In this document: piece by piece, positions 7,685 to 16,327 of the stretch | Layout of the letters: the number at the start of each line of letters is the position of its first letter | How positions within the stretch are numbered: position 1 is the first letter of the stretch | From: a virus | Reading direction: 5' to 3' (one strand) | DNA length: 64,000 bases | IMG/VR virus record: IMGVR_UViG_3300030012_004221 | Location: 1-64,000 of that record | The notes under the pieces: generated by a model | What the model was told of the DNA's origin: nothing | Databases searched by the model: none | Seen by the model: the letters and a program-made list of their open reading frames with translations, nothing else | Translations under genes and position numbers: made by a program

Positions 7685-7963
7685 TTAAGATTTTTTCTTA
7701 AATTTAGCTTTTTTAGTATTTTTTACAAATTGTTTACCTTTTTTACTGCCACGTACTTTTTTAGCTACAGTAGCTTTTCTTTGAGCTTTAGTTAAGGATT
7801 GTGCTTTTTTCTTAGGTAAACATCTAGTAGTTGGTTTACCTTTTTTCATAGTACCACATGGACCTGTGATATTACCTGATGTGTTAATACGCACCCAGTT
7901 TTCTTTTTTAAACCAGTCACGTAGTGATTCTTTAATTATTTCGTCTAGTCTTTCTCTAGTCAT
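7685..7963 (-). CDS. DUF5872-like basic protein
   Basis: 92 residues. The N-terminal helix MTRERLDEIIKESLRDWFKK leads into WVRINTSGNITGPCGTMKKG, RCLPKKKAQSLTKAQRKATV and a Lys-rich tail ending AKFKKKS. The order W-V-[RD]-I, GPCG, RCLPK-KA-SLT matches the DUF5872-type domain of marine T4-like phages, whose function is unknown. The two cysteines may form a metal site or disulfide. Strong positive charge suits DNA or capsid-core contact. Confidence 0.75.
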   Translation of the reverse strand: MTRERLDEIIKESLRDWFKKENWVRINTSGNITGPCGTMKKGKPTTRCLPKKKAQSLTKAQRKATVAKKVRGSKKGKQFVKNTKKAKFKKKS

Positions 7964-7964
7964 T

Positions 7965-8480
7965 TTATCTAGCGTTCAAATAATTACTAATTCTTCTAAT
8001 AGCATAATCATCCCCATAATTACCGGCCATCCAATTATTATGAATGTAATAAATTACATCTTCAAATCTATCTTTATTTAATCTAGGTCCTGCCTTTATT
8101 AAATCTTCCATTTCTTGATCATAACCATCATCTAACTCATCAAATGCTTCATTTAATTTATCTTGCTCATCATAATAATCTTGTGGGTGAAATTTCATTT
8201 CAACTACTTTACCATCTGGTTTAATGCTTACACCATCAACTAATATTTCAACTGGGTAAGGTTTATCTGGTTTATCATACCAGTAAGCCATTGTATATCC
8301 TCCGTTATCTAGTAATTCAACTAGTAAACCTCTTTTATAATCAAAATCTCCTGCTTGTAGTACTACTTCTTTACCCCTAGGTAAAATTAATTCAGCTTCA
8401 GGTACTACATTATCATCTTTATCTTCTTGTTCAGTAAGATATTGTTTGTTAAAATATTTTTTTAAATCGAAATCGTTCAT
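7965..8480 (-). CDS. Cargo protein with capsid-targeting-like N-terminus (FDLKKYF type)
   Basis: 171 residues starting MNDFDLKKYFNKQYLTEQED, with an L-T-E|Q site at residue 17. The middle (about 25-90) is a small beta domain (LILPRGKEVVLQAGDFDYKR, LLDNGGYTMAYWYDKPDKP). The end is helical, with a tryptophan- and glycine-containing segment (NNWMAGNYGDDYAIRRI). No family recognised. Start, spacing and N-terminal helix are shared with the next two genes upstream, suggesting targeting to a common place, by my inference the prohead. Confidence 0.7.
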   Translation of the reverse strand: MNDFDLKKYFNKQYLTEQEDKDDNVVPEAELILPRGKEVVLQAGDFDYKRGLLVELLDNGGYTMAYWYDKPDKPYPVEILVDGVSIKPDGKVVEMKFHPQDYYDEQDKLNEAFDELDDGYDQEMEDLIKAGPRLNKDRFEDVIYYIHNNWMAGNYGDDYAIRRISNYLNAR

Positions 8481-8482
8481 TT

Positions 8483-8806
8483 TTATAAATTATATTTTAT
8501 TACTGCGATTTTCTTATTTGCTATATCAATTATTTCTGGGTCTGTATCATCATCACCAAAACCTCCTCCTTTAAAATCCATAGGTAATTTAGAAGCTATT
8601 TTAAATGAAAATCCAGTTAATTCATCTACATCAGTAGCAGATGCATCATCCATATCGTCTAGTTTCCAATTAGCTAATTTAGTACCTAATTGTTGTTCTA
8701 CTTCAGGTTGATAAGCTTTTAATACTTTAAGAAGTAATTTTGATGATCTATCTTCTTTTAATAGCTTGTTTTCAGCTAAATATTTTCTTAAATCAAAGTT
8801 TTCCAT
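8483..8806 (-). CDS. Small cargo protein with capsid-targeting-like N-terminus (FDLRKYL type)
   Basis: 107 residues starting MENFDLRKYLAENKLLKED, with an L-A-E|N site at residue 12. The remaining 90 residues are a compact alpha/beta domain (LLLKVLKAYQPEVEQQLGTK, then an Asp-rich loop and IANKKIAVIKYNL). Function unknown. Two or three nucleotides separate it from the next gene, so translation is probably coupled. Confidence 0.7.
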   Translation of the reverse strand: MENFDLRKYLAENKLLKEDRSSKLLLKVLKAYQPEVEQQLGTKLANWKLDDMDDASATDVDELTGFSFKIASKLPMDFKGGGFGDDDTDPEIIDIANKKIAVIKYNL

Positions 8807-8824
8807 TTTTTTTAGTTATTTTAT

Positions 8825-10732
8825 TTATTTTTTCTTTTTACTTCTTCCACTTATTTGACCTTTACAAACCTTAACTGCTCTACCACTTAAATAAGCTGAT
8901 GATTTTTCCCCTGCTGCTTTACGTCTTTTAATATATGCTTTTCCTTTAGGACATAATTCTTTTTCGTTTAGTTGTAATCCTAATTTAATAGTTTCAGCTA
9001 TTTCTTTTGCTAATTCTTCTTTAAGTAATTTATCAAGTGTTTTAGCTTGTTTATCATGTGCCTTAACTGACTTTTTAAGTTGGCCAGATATTTTTTTAAC
9101 TTTATTTTTTTCTGATTTTGATAATTCTGCTTCGTTCATGTCGTAATCATTAATTAATTTATTAACTCTATATAATTTATCTTCTAATTTATTTAGTTCA
9201 GCTCCATATCTATCAGCTATTTCTCCTCCTTCTGGTTCAGCTTCTTGCTCCATATCCCTGTATAATTGAGAAATTCTATCTTCAATATCTCTTTTTTCAT
9301 CTCTTAAATCTAATACATATTCAAAGTCAATACGTTCATTTACTACATCAATTTTTTTACCATCTAAATCTTTTAAAGTAATTGAAGTATATATTTTACC
9401 TAATCTATCAGGATCTTTTTGTGCTAATTCTAAAGCTAAATCTGGGTTTGATAAAATCATTCTTTCATATTTTGACTTACCTTTTAATGCTTCTCTCCAT
9501 TCAGGAGTATTACCTGCTTTAATATCTTTAAGAGTTTCCTCATATTTTTTATCTTCAAAACCATATTTACCTGAGTATATATCTAGTAGTTGTTTATCAT
9601 CACTCATAGTATTAGCAACTGTTCTATAAATAGACCCTGCACTTGTAGGATCTAATTTATCTATAGCTCCCATTACTTGTTTATTAAAAAGACCATACTT
9701 ACCTTTTGCAACATTACCTATAGCACTTGCTACAGCTTTTCCAGCTTTGCCTATTGGTTCTAATAAACTAGATAATTTTACTTCTAATAAAGCCATACTT
9801 AATTCAGATTTTGCATCCATGTCTATAAAATCATCTGACACTGCAAATAATTGTACTTTGCCATTTTCTAAATCTACTATTTCAATGTCTTCTAAATCAA
9901 ATTTATTTTTTAATCTATCACCTATAACCTTCATATTCATCATGGCTGCCGCAGCACCTAATCTTCTCATTTGTCCTGACATTGTTTCTTTACCCAATGC
10001 TGTTAGTGCTCCACTTCCAGTAGGGTAATCAATAAATGCATATAAAAAATTAGGATTATTTTTATCTTTTTTAAATCTAGGTTTTGATATTTTAGGTCTT
10101 TGATTTTCATCAACTTTACCTTTCATAAAGATTCTATCTCTATCAATTTCGTTTGGGTCTTCTTCTTTACTTCTCATCCACTTAGCTAATATTTCTCTAG
10201 CTTCTCTTTTATCTAGACCAAATTCTGCTGATATATAAGGACCAGCTCCAAACATATTAGTTACACCCGAATCTCTTAGACCATCTAAAAATGTAAATAT
10301 TGTTTTTTCAACACCTTCTTTTATGTTAGCTTTATCTATAGAGAAAAATGAAATTGAAGCCGGATAATCTCTATCACCCCCAAATTCCATTTCATAATCA
10401 CTAGTATCATAAAATTCAAAATTATATTTTTTAGTTTGATTGTTTGCTTTTTCAAAAGCATTTTTTACTTTTTGAATATTTTCAGCTGACCAATCTTGTA
10501 AACCAAATGTTTTTAAATAATATCCTTCTCTACCATTATAAGAACCACCTCTAAACATATCATCAAATCTAAGATCGCCTAACTCTTTTCTTAAAGCAGC
10601 TAATAATATTTGGGCGTCATCTTCTTTATGTAAAAGGCGAGGTTTGGGGGTTGCAGAAGGTAATTCGAAATCTTTATCAATTTCATTTAGATATTGTTTC
10701 TTAAAGTACCCAGTTATATTAAAGTTATCCAT
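8825..10732 (-). CDS. Large cargo protein with capsid-targeting-like N-terminus and basic CPKGK domain
   Basis: 635 residues beginning [20 protein letters not shown], with L-N-E|I at residue 17. It is highly charged, with a coiled-coil-like region around 475-560. The C-terminus is a basic domain, [20 protein letters not shown] then VKVCKG and RSKKKK, which has the same two-cysteine plus polybasic layout as other proteins in this block. The central 400 residues are not recognisable. A late-type element sits 10 nt before the start. Capsid-internal location is an inference from the targeting-like peptide. Confidence 0.7.
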   Translation of the reverse strand: MDNFNITGYFKKQYLNEIDKDFELPSATPKPRLLHKEDDAQILLAALRKELGDLRFDDMFRGGSYNGREGYYLKTFGLQDWSAENIQKVKNAFEKANNQTKKYNFEFYDTSDYEMEFGGDRDYPASISFFSIDKANIKEGVEKTIFTFLDGLRDSGVTNMFGAGPYISAEFGLDKREAREILAKWMRSKEEDPNEIDRDRIFMKGKVDENQRPKISKPRFKKDKNNPNFLYAFIDYPTGSGALTALGKETMSGQMRRLGAAAAMMNMKVIGDRLKNKFDLEDIEIVDLENGKVQLFAVSDDFIDMDAKSELSMALLEVKLSSLLEPIGKAGKAVASAIGNVAKGKYGLFNKQVMGAIDKLDPTSAGSIYRTVANTMSDDKQLLDIYSGKYGFEDKKYEETLKDIKAGNTPEWREALKGKSKYERMILSNPDLALELAQKDPDRLGKIYTSITLKDLDGKKIDVVNERIDFEYVLDLRDEKRDIEDRISQLYRDMEQEAEPEGGEIADRYGAELNKLEDKLYRVNKLINDYDMNEAELSKSEKNKVKKISGQLKKSVKAHDKQAKTLDKLLKEELAKEIAETIKLGLQLNEKELCPKGKAYIKRRKAAGEKSSAYLSGRAVKVCKGQISGRSKKKK

Positions 10733-10742
10733 TAGATTTTAT

Positions 10743-10752
10743 TTATAAATAT
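10743..10752 (-). promoter_or_regulatory. Late-type element ATATTTATAA
   Basis: Minus strand ATATATTTATAAATAAAA, only 10 nt before the ATG of the 635-aa gene, implying a very short leader if used. Confidence 0.5.
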
Positions 10753-10763
10753 ATAAAAATATG

Positions 10764-11339
10764 TTACTTTTTAAGGCTTTCTAAATGTTCAATAGTTTTA
10801 CTTAATCCCTCATATACTTTCTTTACATTAGGACCACCTACCCACTTTTCAACATCACCTTGCTCTGTTATAAATGAATTATTTGATATAGTTAATTGTG
10901 ATTCTATATATTTTTTTATATCATCTATAAATCCATCTATGTCAGAATTTATGATTCTAGCTTCATAAGCTTCATATAACCCTGCAGTACGTAATTCGTG
11001 TTCAAATTTAATAACACAATCCATACATTTTTTATGAATATTCCAATATGGTTTATCAAGATCATTACGCATTTTAGATCCACAACAAGGACAAAATATA
11101 GGCATTATATGTGCTTTTTTAGCAGCATCTAATTTTGTAATATTTTGTTTTAAGCCATTTTTTATAGTCCATTTACGACCATCTGCTTCCCAAATATCAC
11201 CTTCTTTATATTGTTTTTCTGATTTAGAGTAACCAACACTTTGACCTACTTTATCACCATGTTTACCTTGAATAAGGTTACGCATTCTATTAACATCTCT
11301 TTCAGTAAATTGTTTTTTTAACCCTTGTACTTTGCTCAT
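10764..11339 (-). CDS. Zinc-finger-containing conserved T4-like phage protein
   Basis: 191 residues. The N-terminus MSKVQGLKKQFTERDVNRMR, followed by GKHGDKVGQSVGYSKSEKQY and a GDIWEADGRKWTIKNGLKQN segment, is a pattern I know from uncharacterised T4-like marine phage proteins. A treble-clef-type zinc site is visible: FCPCCGSKM with a second pair at KKCMDCVIKFEHEL. The C-terminal third is helical. Function unknown, possibly nucleic-acid or protein binding through the zinc knuckle. Confidence 0.75.
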   Translation of the reverse strand: MSKVQGLKKQFTERDVNRMRNLIQGKHGDKVGQSVGYSKSEKQYKEGDIWEADGRKWTIKNGLKQNITKLDAAKKAHIMPIFCPCCGSKMRNDLDKPYWNIHKKCMDCVIKFEHELRTAGLYEAYEARIINSDIDGFIDDIKKYIESQLTISNNSFITEQGDVEKWVGGPNVKKVYEGLSKTIEHLESLKK

Positions 11340-11342
11340 AAA

Positions 11343-11549
11343 CTATATTTTTTGTAACTCTGTAATTATTGTCTGTATTTCTTCAGATGTTAATTTACCA
11401 TCAACTTTCCAAACTTTAATTTGATTTACTAATTCACTTATTAATATTTTTTGTTGTGGTGGGGGTGGTGTAAATGATTTAGTATTATTACTTCTTACTC
11501 GTGGAGAGCCACCTTTATAACCACCTCCTAAAGTTTTTATTTCACTCAT
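11343..11549 (-). CDS. Small proline-rich linker protein
   Basis: 68 residues, starting at an ATGA-type overlap with the large fusion gene upstream. A Gly-rich start (LGGGYKGGSPRVRS) and PPPPQQ linker precede a C-terminal helix pair (ILISELVNQIKVWKVDGKLT). The last 35 residues look like an EF-hand-like or SHOCT-like short helical hairpin, but I cannot name it. Confidence 0.6.
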   Translation of the reverse strand: MSEIKTLGGGYKGGSPRVRSNNTKSFTPPPPQQKILISELVNQIKVWKVDGKLTSEEIQTIITELQKI

Positions 11550-14185
11550 AATCCTAGTTGTTTTAGTTGTTCAATTGTATCAGCAGCTGATGTGTGTAGT
11601 ATTCCTATACCACCTTGTGATCTCCATTGTTCAATATTTGATTCTCTATCGTCAATCAATATATGATTTGGTGCTGCATAATTTTGTTTTTTAGCTGCTT
11701 GAGCTAATGTTAATTTAATTCCAGGTAAATTATTTCTAACCCATAGTCTTTTACCTAATCTAGATGTTTGAGATCTAGAAGGGGATGATAATAATTCTAC
11801 ATCATAATTTTTAATGTAATCCCAATATCTTTTACCATCAGACATCCAAGGCATGCCTACCCAAAATGCTACACCTTCACCATCAGCTAATTCCCAAAAT
11901 TTTTCTTTACCAAATCTTTTTTCATATTCTGAAGGTGAAATACCATCAGAGTATTTTTCAAACCTACCATTAAAGTCAGTTATGACCCCATCCATATCCG
12001 AAAATATTTTATATTCTTTTTTATTCATAGCGTTTTCTACTTCTGTAGCTATTTCTCTTGCAAATTGGTTTAACCCAAAAGGATCCTTACCCAATTTATC
12101 ATTAAAACCAAATTTATGCTTGTATACTTCATTTAATGAGTCTGTCCAATTTCTAAATGTCATTGTACCTCTTAAATTAGCTTCTTGTTCTAATTTATTA
12201 AGACGTTCATCCTCTAATGTATTAGTAGTTTGTACATTATCCAACCTATTTTCTAAATACTGTATGTGATGTATCATTTCATGAGCGTATGAACGCGCTA
12301 TATCTTTAGGATGTCTACCTTCAGTATATAATGCTATAGTTTGTGTATTTGGGTCATAATACGCTGTTTTACCAAGAAATTGACTAGCATTATCAACATC
12401 ACCATCAATCATTTGTAACATAGGTAATGGTTGAATATTCATACCTTTATCTAACATATGTTGAGTAAATCTAGATAATATATCTATAAGATCTATTTTT
12501 TTAGAATATGTAGCATTTTCATTTATATTTTTTTTAGATTTTCTAACTAAACCCCATTTTGGTAATTTTTTACCTTTATACTCACCATCCATTTCATAGT
12601 TACGAACTGAGTATTTTTTACCATTTTCATCTTCTAATGATAATTTATATCTATTAACTCCTTCTCTACTATTTTTTATTACTTTAAGTTGTAATGATTT
12701 TTCTAATTTTTTACCTCCTAATGGAAAACCTTTAGGTGCCCTTAAAACATCACCAGGTAGTATTTGACCGTCATAATTTGTTAAGTCAATTGCTATTTCA
12801 TTGACATTAGTTGTTGTTTTTAATGTCTTAGATAATTGTAATGCCTTATAATATTTTTGATTTTTATCTCCTAATTGTACACCCTTTTTATCTTTATCTT
12901 TATCCATTTTTCTTAAACGAGCTAACTCTTTATTAATTTTAGATAATGGAATTTTTTTACCTTTAGGTATATTTAATCTTTTTCTAACAGTACCTTGTTT
13001 TAACTTACCTGCTTTTTTTCCTTTAGCAGCCATTTTTTCGTATGTGTCTCCTTCACCTATATCTCTATAATTGTTAGATGGTGGGAACGAATTCATTTTC
13101 TTTTTAGCTTGTTCTTTTGTTTTATAAGGACCAAATTCTTGTCTTATACCTGGAGAGAATGGATTATCTTGTATAAAGTAATACTTATCTCCTCGTTTTT
13201 CAATAGCTCTATAACGACTTCTACCTCCAAATCCTTTTCTTTCTTTTACTTTATCGTATCCAGATCCAAATGGAGCAGCTTTACCATCGTGGTTAGGCGC
13301 TACATTTTCATTTTTTTGTTTTTGTTTTTTTAAACGTTGAGTTTTCTTTTTAGATGCTTCTTTTTTATCTTTAATATATTCAAATCCAGCTTTTAATTTT
13401 TTCTTTTTAGCTGGGTCCTTAGTTCTAGATAAGGCTGCTCTTACTCTTTGATGAATTAAATTTATAATTTGGGATTGTCTAGCATGTGATTTAGCTTTAA
13501 ATGATGCTTTACCTAAAGTATCTACTATATCTTGTCTAGTACTAAACTTAACACCTACAGTATCTTTAGGATCTTCATCTGTGTATAGTCTTCTACTTGA
13601 TCCTTTAGGTTTTTTACCTGTTCCTTTTTTGGGATCATTTTCATCTAACCAAGCTTCTAATAAAGCAATTTCATCTAATCTTTGTACTAGTTTATATATT
13701 TCAGATTTTTCTTTTACTTCATCAGGTATAAATTTAATAAAATCCTCTTCTTTATCTAATGCTTTTCTAGCATTAGTTCCACTCATATCAGGATCATAAG
13801 TAGGGATTACTTTAACAATAATATTAGGATATTTATCTAAATTACTAGTTCTAGCAGATACATCATCTAAATCATCTTGTCTTCCTTCTCTATAACCAAT
13901 AACAAAATAAATAATATCCTGAGGGTTATCTTTAGCTAAACGTAAAATATCTCCAATTGGTGATTTTGATGGTTGTATATTAACTTTATTAGCTAAATAT
14001 TTTTTATATATGTCCCAAATTTGAATAGCTTCAAATTGGTCTATACCATCACGTACTTTACCTCCTACATAAATGTAAAATTCATCTATTTCAGGAAATT
14101 CCTGAAGAGCATTTTTTACAATTTCAAAATGACCTGCTGTTGGTGGTTTAAAACCCCCTCCATATGCTGCTAATACTTTACCCAT
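11546..14185 (-). CDS. Multidomain fusion: cytidylyltransferase-like, basic region, HExxH peptidase, HAD phosphatase
   Basis: The ORF is open from 14239, but ATG 14183-14185, overlapping the previous stop as ATGGGTAA, gives 879 residues starting MGKVLAAYGGGFKPPTAGHF. Residues 1-175 carry GGGFKPPTAGH and SGTNARKAL, as in NMN/cytidylyltransferases. Residues 200-300 hold SHARQSQIINLIHQRVRAAL and a Lys-rich stretch, followed by a highly basic linker to about 465. Near 633 is AHEMIHHIQYLENR, a zinc-peptidase HExxH helix with EQEAN later. From about 728, IFSDMDGVITDF and LIDDRESNIEQW are HAD phosphatase motifs. It may be a polyprotein cut during assembly. Confidence 0.8.
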   Translation of the reverse strand: MGKVLAAYGGGFKPPTAGHFEIVKNALQEFPEIDEFYIYVGGKVRDGIDQFEAIQIWDIYKKYLANKVNIQPSKSPIGDILRLAKDNPQDIIYFVIGYREGRQDDLDDVSARTSNLDKYPNIIVKVIPTYDPDMSGTNARKALDKEEDFIKFIPDEVKEKSEIYKLVQRLDEIALLEAWLDENDPKKGTGKKPKGSSRRLYTDEDPKDTVGVKFSTRQDIVDTLGKASFKAKSHARQSQIINLIHQRVRAALSRTKDPAKKKKLKAGFEYIKDKKEASKKKTQRLKKQKQKNENVAPNHDGKAAPFGSGYDKVKERKGFGGRSRYRAIEKRGDKYYFIQDNPFSPGIRQEFGPYKTKEQAKKKMNSFPPSNNYRDIGEGDTYEKMAAKGKKAGKLKQGTVRKRLNIPKGKKIPLSKINKELARLRKMDKDKDKKGVQLGDKNQKYYKALQLSKTLKTTTNVNEIAIDLTNYDGQILPGDVLRAPKGFPLGGKKLEKSLQLKVIKNSREGVNRYKLSLEDENGKKYSVRNYEMDGEYKGKKLPKWGLVRKSKKNINENATYSKKIDLIDILSRFTQHMLDKGMNIQPLPMLQMIDGDVDNASQFLGKTAYYDPNTQTIALYTEGRHPKDIARSYAHEMIHHIQYLENRLDNVQTTNTLEDERLNKLEQEANLRGTMTFRNWTDSLNEVYKHKFGFNDKLGKDPFGLNQFAREIATEVENAMNKKEYKIFSDMDGVITDFNGRFEKYSDGISPSEYEKRFGKEKFWELADGEGVAFWVGMPWMSDGKRYWDYIKNYDVELLSSPSRSQTSRLGKRLWVRNNLPGIKLTLAQAAKKQNYAAPNHILIDDRESNIEQWRSQGGIGILHTSAADTIEQLKQLGL

Positions 14186-14975
14186 TAATAAATGATTTAA
14201 TTTTTGCTTGAGCTTCTTCCCTTGAAACTGAATTATCAATTATATCTTTAACACCTTCATCCGATAATAATGCCTTAATATCAGCATTTAATTGTGCTTT
14301 TGCTTTATCTGATCTTGCCTGTGCTTTTTCGTCTTTTGGTTTTGTGTTTTGTGGTTTAAAAGGATCTAAATATTTTTTTACTATATCTTCTAAATTATCT
14401 AATTTTTCATCTTGTAATAAATTTGATACAGATACAAAATTATTACCAAATAAATCTTTGTATGGTTGATAATTTTTCGTAACTGAGTTCCATGTTCTCA
14501 TTACTATAGCAGGTGCTAAACTTCTATCACCTGATTTATCAAATCTGTCTTGATTTTGTTTTAATGATCTTTCTAAATCAGTATAAACATAAAGCATAAA
14601 TACTTCATAACCAGCATCTTCTAATTCTCTTTTTAATTTTTCTGTTTGTCCATATGATGCGGCAGTTCCATCTAATATAAATGATTCTCTATTAGCTATT
14701 GCTTTAGGTAAGTCTTCATCTTTTAATTTTGCAGTAGCTTGTCGCATTAATTTAGCTGCTTGGCTTCTTTCTTCAGGGGTAGCATTTTTTAAATCTAAAC
14801 TTACACCTGCTTTTTTTAGTAAAGGAACAAAATCAAAATCTATATTATATGTAGTTAAACTAGATAAGTCTAACCCTTTAAGGATATATCCTTTTCCAGC
14901 TCCAGGTGCACCTGCTAATATAATTGCTTTAGGTGATGATGTTGCTTCTTTTAGTAATTGCATTAATTTTATCAT
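14178..14975 (-). CDS. Zeta-toxin-like P-loop kinase with capsid-targeting-like N-terminus
   Basis: 265 residues beginning MIKLMQLLKEATSSPKAIIL. The LLKE|A at residue 10 fits the gp21-type consensus exactly. Walker A is GAPGAGKGYI (about 22-31), an NIDFDFVPLLKK segment follows, and FILDGTAASYG holds the Walker-B-like strand. Later LERSLKQNQDRF resembles the kinase lid arginines. The best description is a zeta-toxin/polynucleotide-kinase-like enzyme phosphorylating a small molecule, sugar nucleotide or nucleic-acid end. The C-terminal 60 residues are charged helices. The next gene overlaps its stop. Confidence 0.75.
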   Translation of the reverse strand: MIKLMQLLKEATSSPKAIILAGAPGAGKGYILKGLDLSSLTTYNIDFDFVPLLKKAGVSLDLKNATPEERSQAAKLMRQATAKLKDEDLPKAIANRESFILDGTAASYGQTEKLKRELEDAGYEVFMLYVYTDLERSLKQNQDRFDKSGDRSLAPAIVMRTWNSVTKNYQPYKDLFGNNFVSVSNLLQDEKLDNLEDIVKKYLDPFKPQNTKPKDEKAQARSDKAKAQLNADIKALLSDEGVKDIIDNSVSREEAQAKIKSFING

Positions 14976-15505
14976 ATTCTTGGTTTTCCAAACATTGTTT
15001 TTCTATACTTTTTACCACCTAATATTCTATCATATGAACCATCATCATACATTTTTATTTCTTTACCTTTAAGTGCTTTACGAATTGTTTCTTCATCAGT
15101 AACTTGTATTACATTTGCATTACGTAAAATACCTTCAATAGCACCTGATGCCTCAATATAATTTCCAGGTTCATCTAATTTATCAATTGTACGACCTATA
15201 GCTCCTCTTTTACCTGGGCTAGTTCCATCATGTCCTATACCAACATGTTTAGTACCACCTGCTCTTTGTTTTGTTACTGTTACAGCATCTAAACCTGAGT
15301 CATCATCTAAATCAATAATTTCATAGTCTGAACCTGCTAAATCACTAACCGATTTATAATTAGGATGACCTCCAATAGGTCCATAAGCATTTTGGATTAA
15401 ATCTAGAATATCTACTTCTAAATCTTTTATATCATTGCCCGATAGCGGTACCCATTTGTTTTTAGGTATACTCACTTCTTTTAACAGCTGTACTAATGAT
15501 ATCAT
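14972..15505 (-). CDS. Cargo protein with capsid-targeting-like N-terminus (MISLVQLLKE)
   Basis: 177 residues starting MISLVQLLKEVSIPKNKWVP, sharing the Q-L-L-K-E pattern with the kinase below it. The remainder is alpha/beta, with DYEIIDLDDDSGLDAVTVTK, a glycine/histidine-rich GGTKHVGIGHDG loop and a basic end (GGKKYRKTMFGKPRI). I do not recognise a catalytic family. It has a late-type element 15 nt upstream, and its stop overlaps the kinase start (ATGA), so both are probably produced together. Confidence 0.7.
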   Translation of the reverse strand: MISLVQLLKEVSIPKNKWVPLSGNDIKDLEVDILDLIQNAYGPIGGHPNYKSVSDLAGSDYEIIDLDDDSGLDAVTVTKQRAGGTKHVGIGHDGTSPGKRGAIGRTIDKLDEPGNYIEASGAIEGILRNANVIQVTDEETIRKALKGKEIKMYDDGSYDRILGGKKYRKTMFGKPRI

Positions 15506-15520
15506 GAATTGAATATTTTG

Positions 15521-15530
15521 TTATAAATAT
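15521..15530 (-). promoter_or_regulatory. Late-type element ATATTTATAA
   Basis: Minus strand GATATTTATAACAAAA, 15 nt before the ATG at 15505. It immediately follows the nuclease gene's stop codon. Confidence 0.5.
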
Positions 15531-16327
15531 CACAATTTCCGTTTAGCTGTAGTTCTAAATTCAGTAAAGCTTGGTTTATGTCTAGGATTTTCTAAGTCAA
15601 ATAATTTTTTAACAGTATTAAATATACCAATATTTTCTTCTTGGGTACGTTTTGACTCAAATAACTCCCATCCTTTACCTTGTATAGCACCTTCTTTAGG
15701 TCCTCTTTTAGATGATTTTAACCATAAAATACCATATCTATCTGCTGTTTTACCAAAACATTCTTCATAACATTTACCATAAACTGCTGTTTGTAGTTCA
15801 TATGTAGTTTGTAAATGATTAGATGTTTTAAAATCAATAATCCATAATTCACCATCAATTTCACATATCATATCACAGGTACCTGCTACTTTAAGTTTAT
15901 CCGAAAATATGTGCACTTCAGTTTCAATTAATGTTGGATTATATGTTTCCCAAAAATCAACAAATTTTAAAAACATTTGCCATACATCTGGATTATACAT
16001 TGGTTGACCATTAACTAAGAAATTTAATTCTTTACCTTTTAAATAGTCTTCACACATTTCATGTACTTTTGTTCCTTCTTCACCTGCTTTTTTTACTATC
16101 CAATCAGCACTATAACCAACCTTTTTTAGCCAATCCTGAAAATGTTTGCCTTTAGGATAATAACTTAAAACATAAGTTATAGATGGATAATATTTTCCAT
16201 TTCGTTTATAATACCTAGCATCTGGTAAGGTTATTTGTTTTGAATCTTCACTAATTTCTAAGACTCTATTATATGACTTTTTATAATAAGTCGTTGAATT
16301 TGTTAGATTAATTTTTTTCTTACTCAT
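15530..16327 (-). CDS. PD-(D/E)XK exonuclease (RecB-like)
   Basis: 265 residues. Motif I is GTKVHEMCEDYLKG (about 87-100, the conserved H-x-x-x-E helix). Motif II/III is GTCDMICEIDGELWIIDFKT, with D-x(n)-D-x-K, and YELQTAVYGK supplies the conserved Q-x-x-x-Y. This is the classical RecB-family nuclease arrangement. Such enzymes in phages process DNA ends for recombination-dependent replication. It overlaps the primase stop by 4 nt, so the two form a replication pair. The start at 16327 fits that overlap. Confidence 0.88.
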   Translation of the reverse strand: MSKKKINLTNSTTYYKKSYNRVLEISEDSKQITLPDARYYKRNGKYYPSITYVLSYYPKGKHFQDWLKKVGYSADWIVKKAGEEGTKVHEMCEDYLKGKELNFLVNGQPMYNPDVWQMFLKFVDFWETYNPTLIETEVHIFSDKLKVAGTCDMICEIDGELWIIDFKTSNHLQTTYELQTAVYGKCYEECFGKTADRYGILWLKSSKRGPKEGAIQGKGWELFESKRTQEENIGIFNTVKKLFDLENPRHKPSFTEFRTTAKRKL

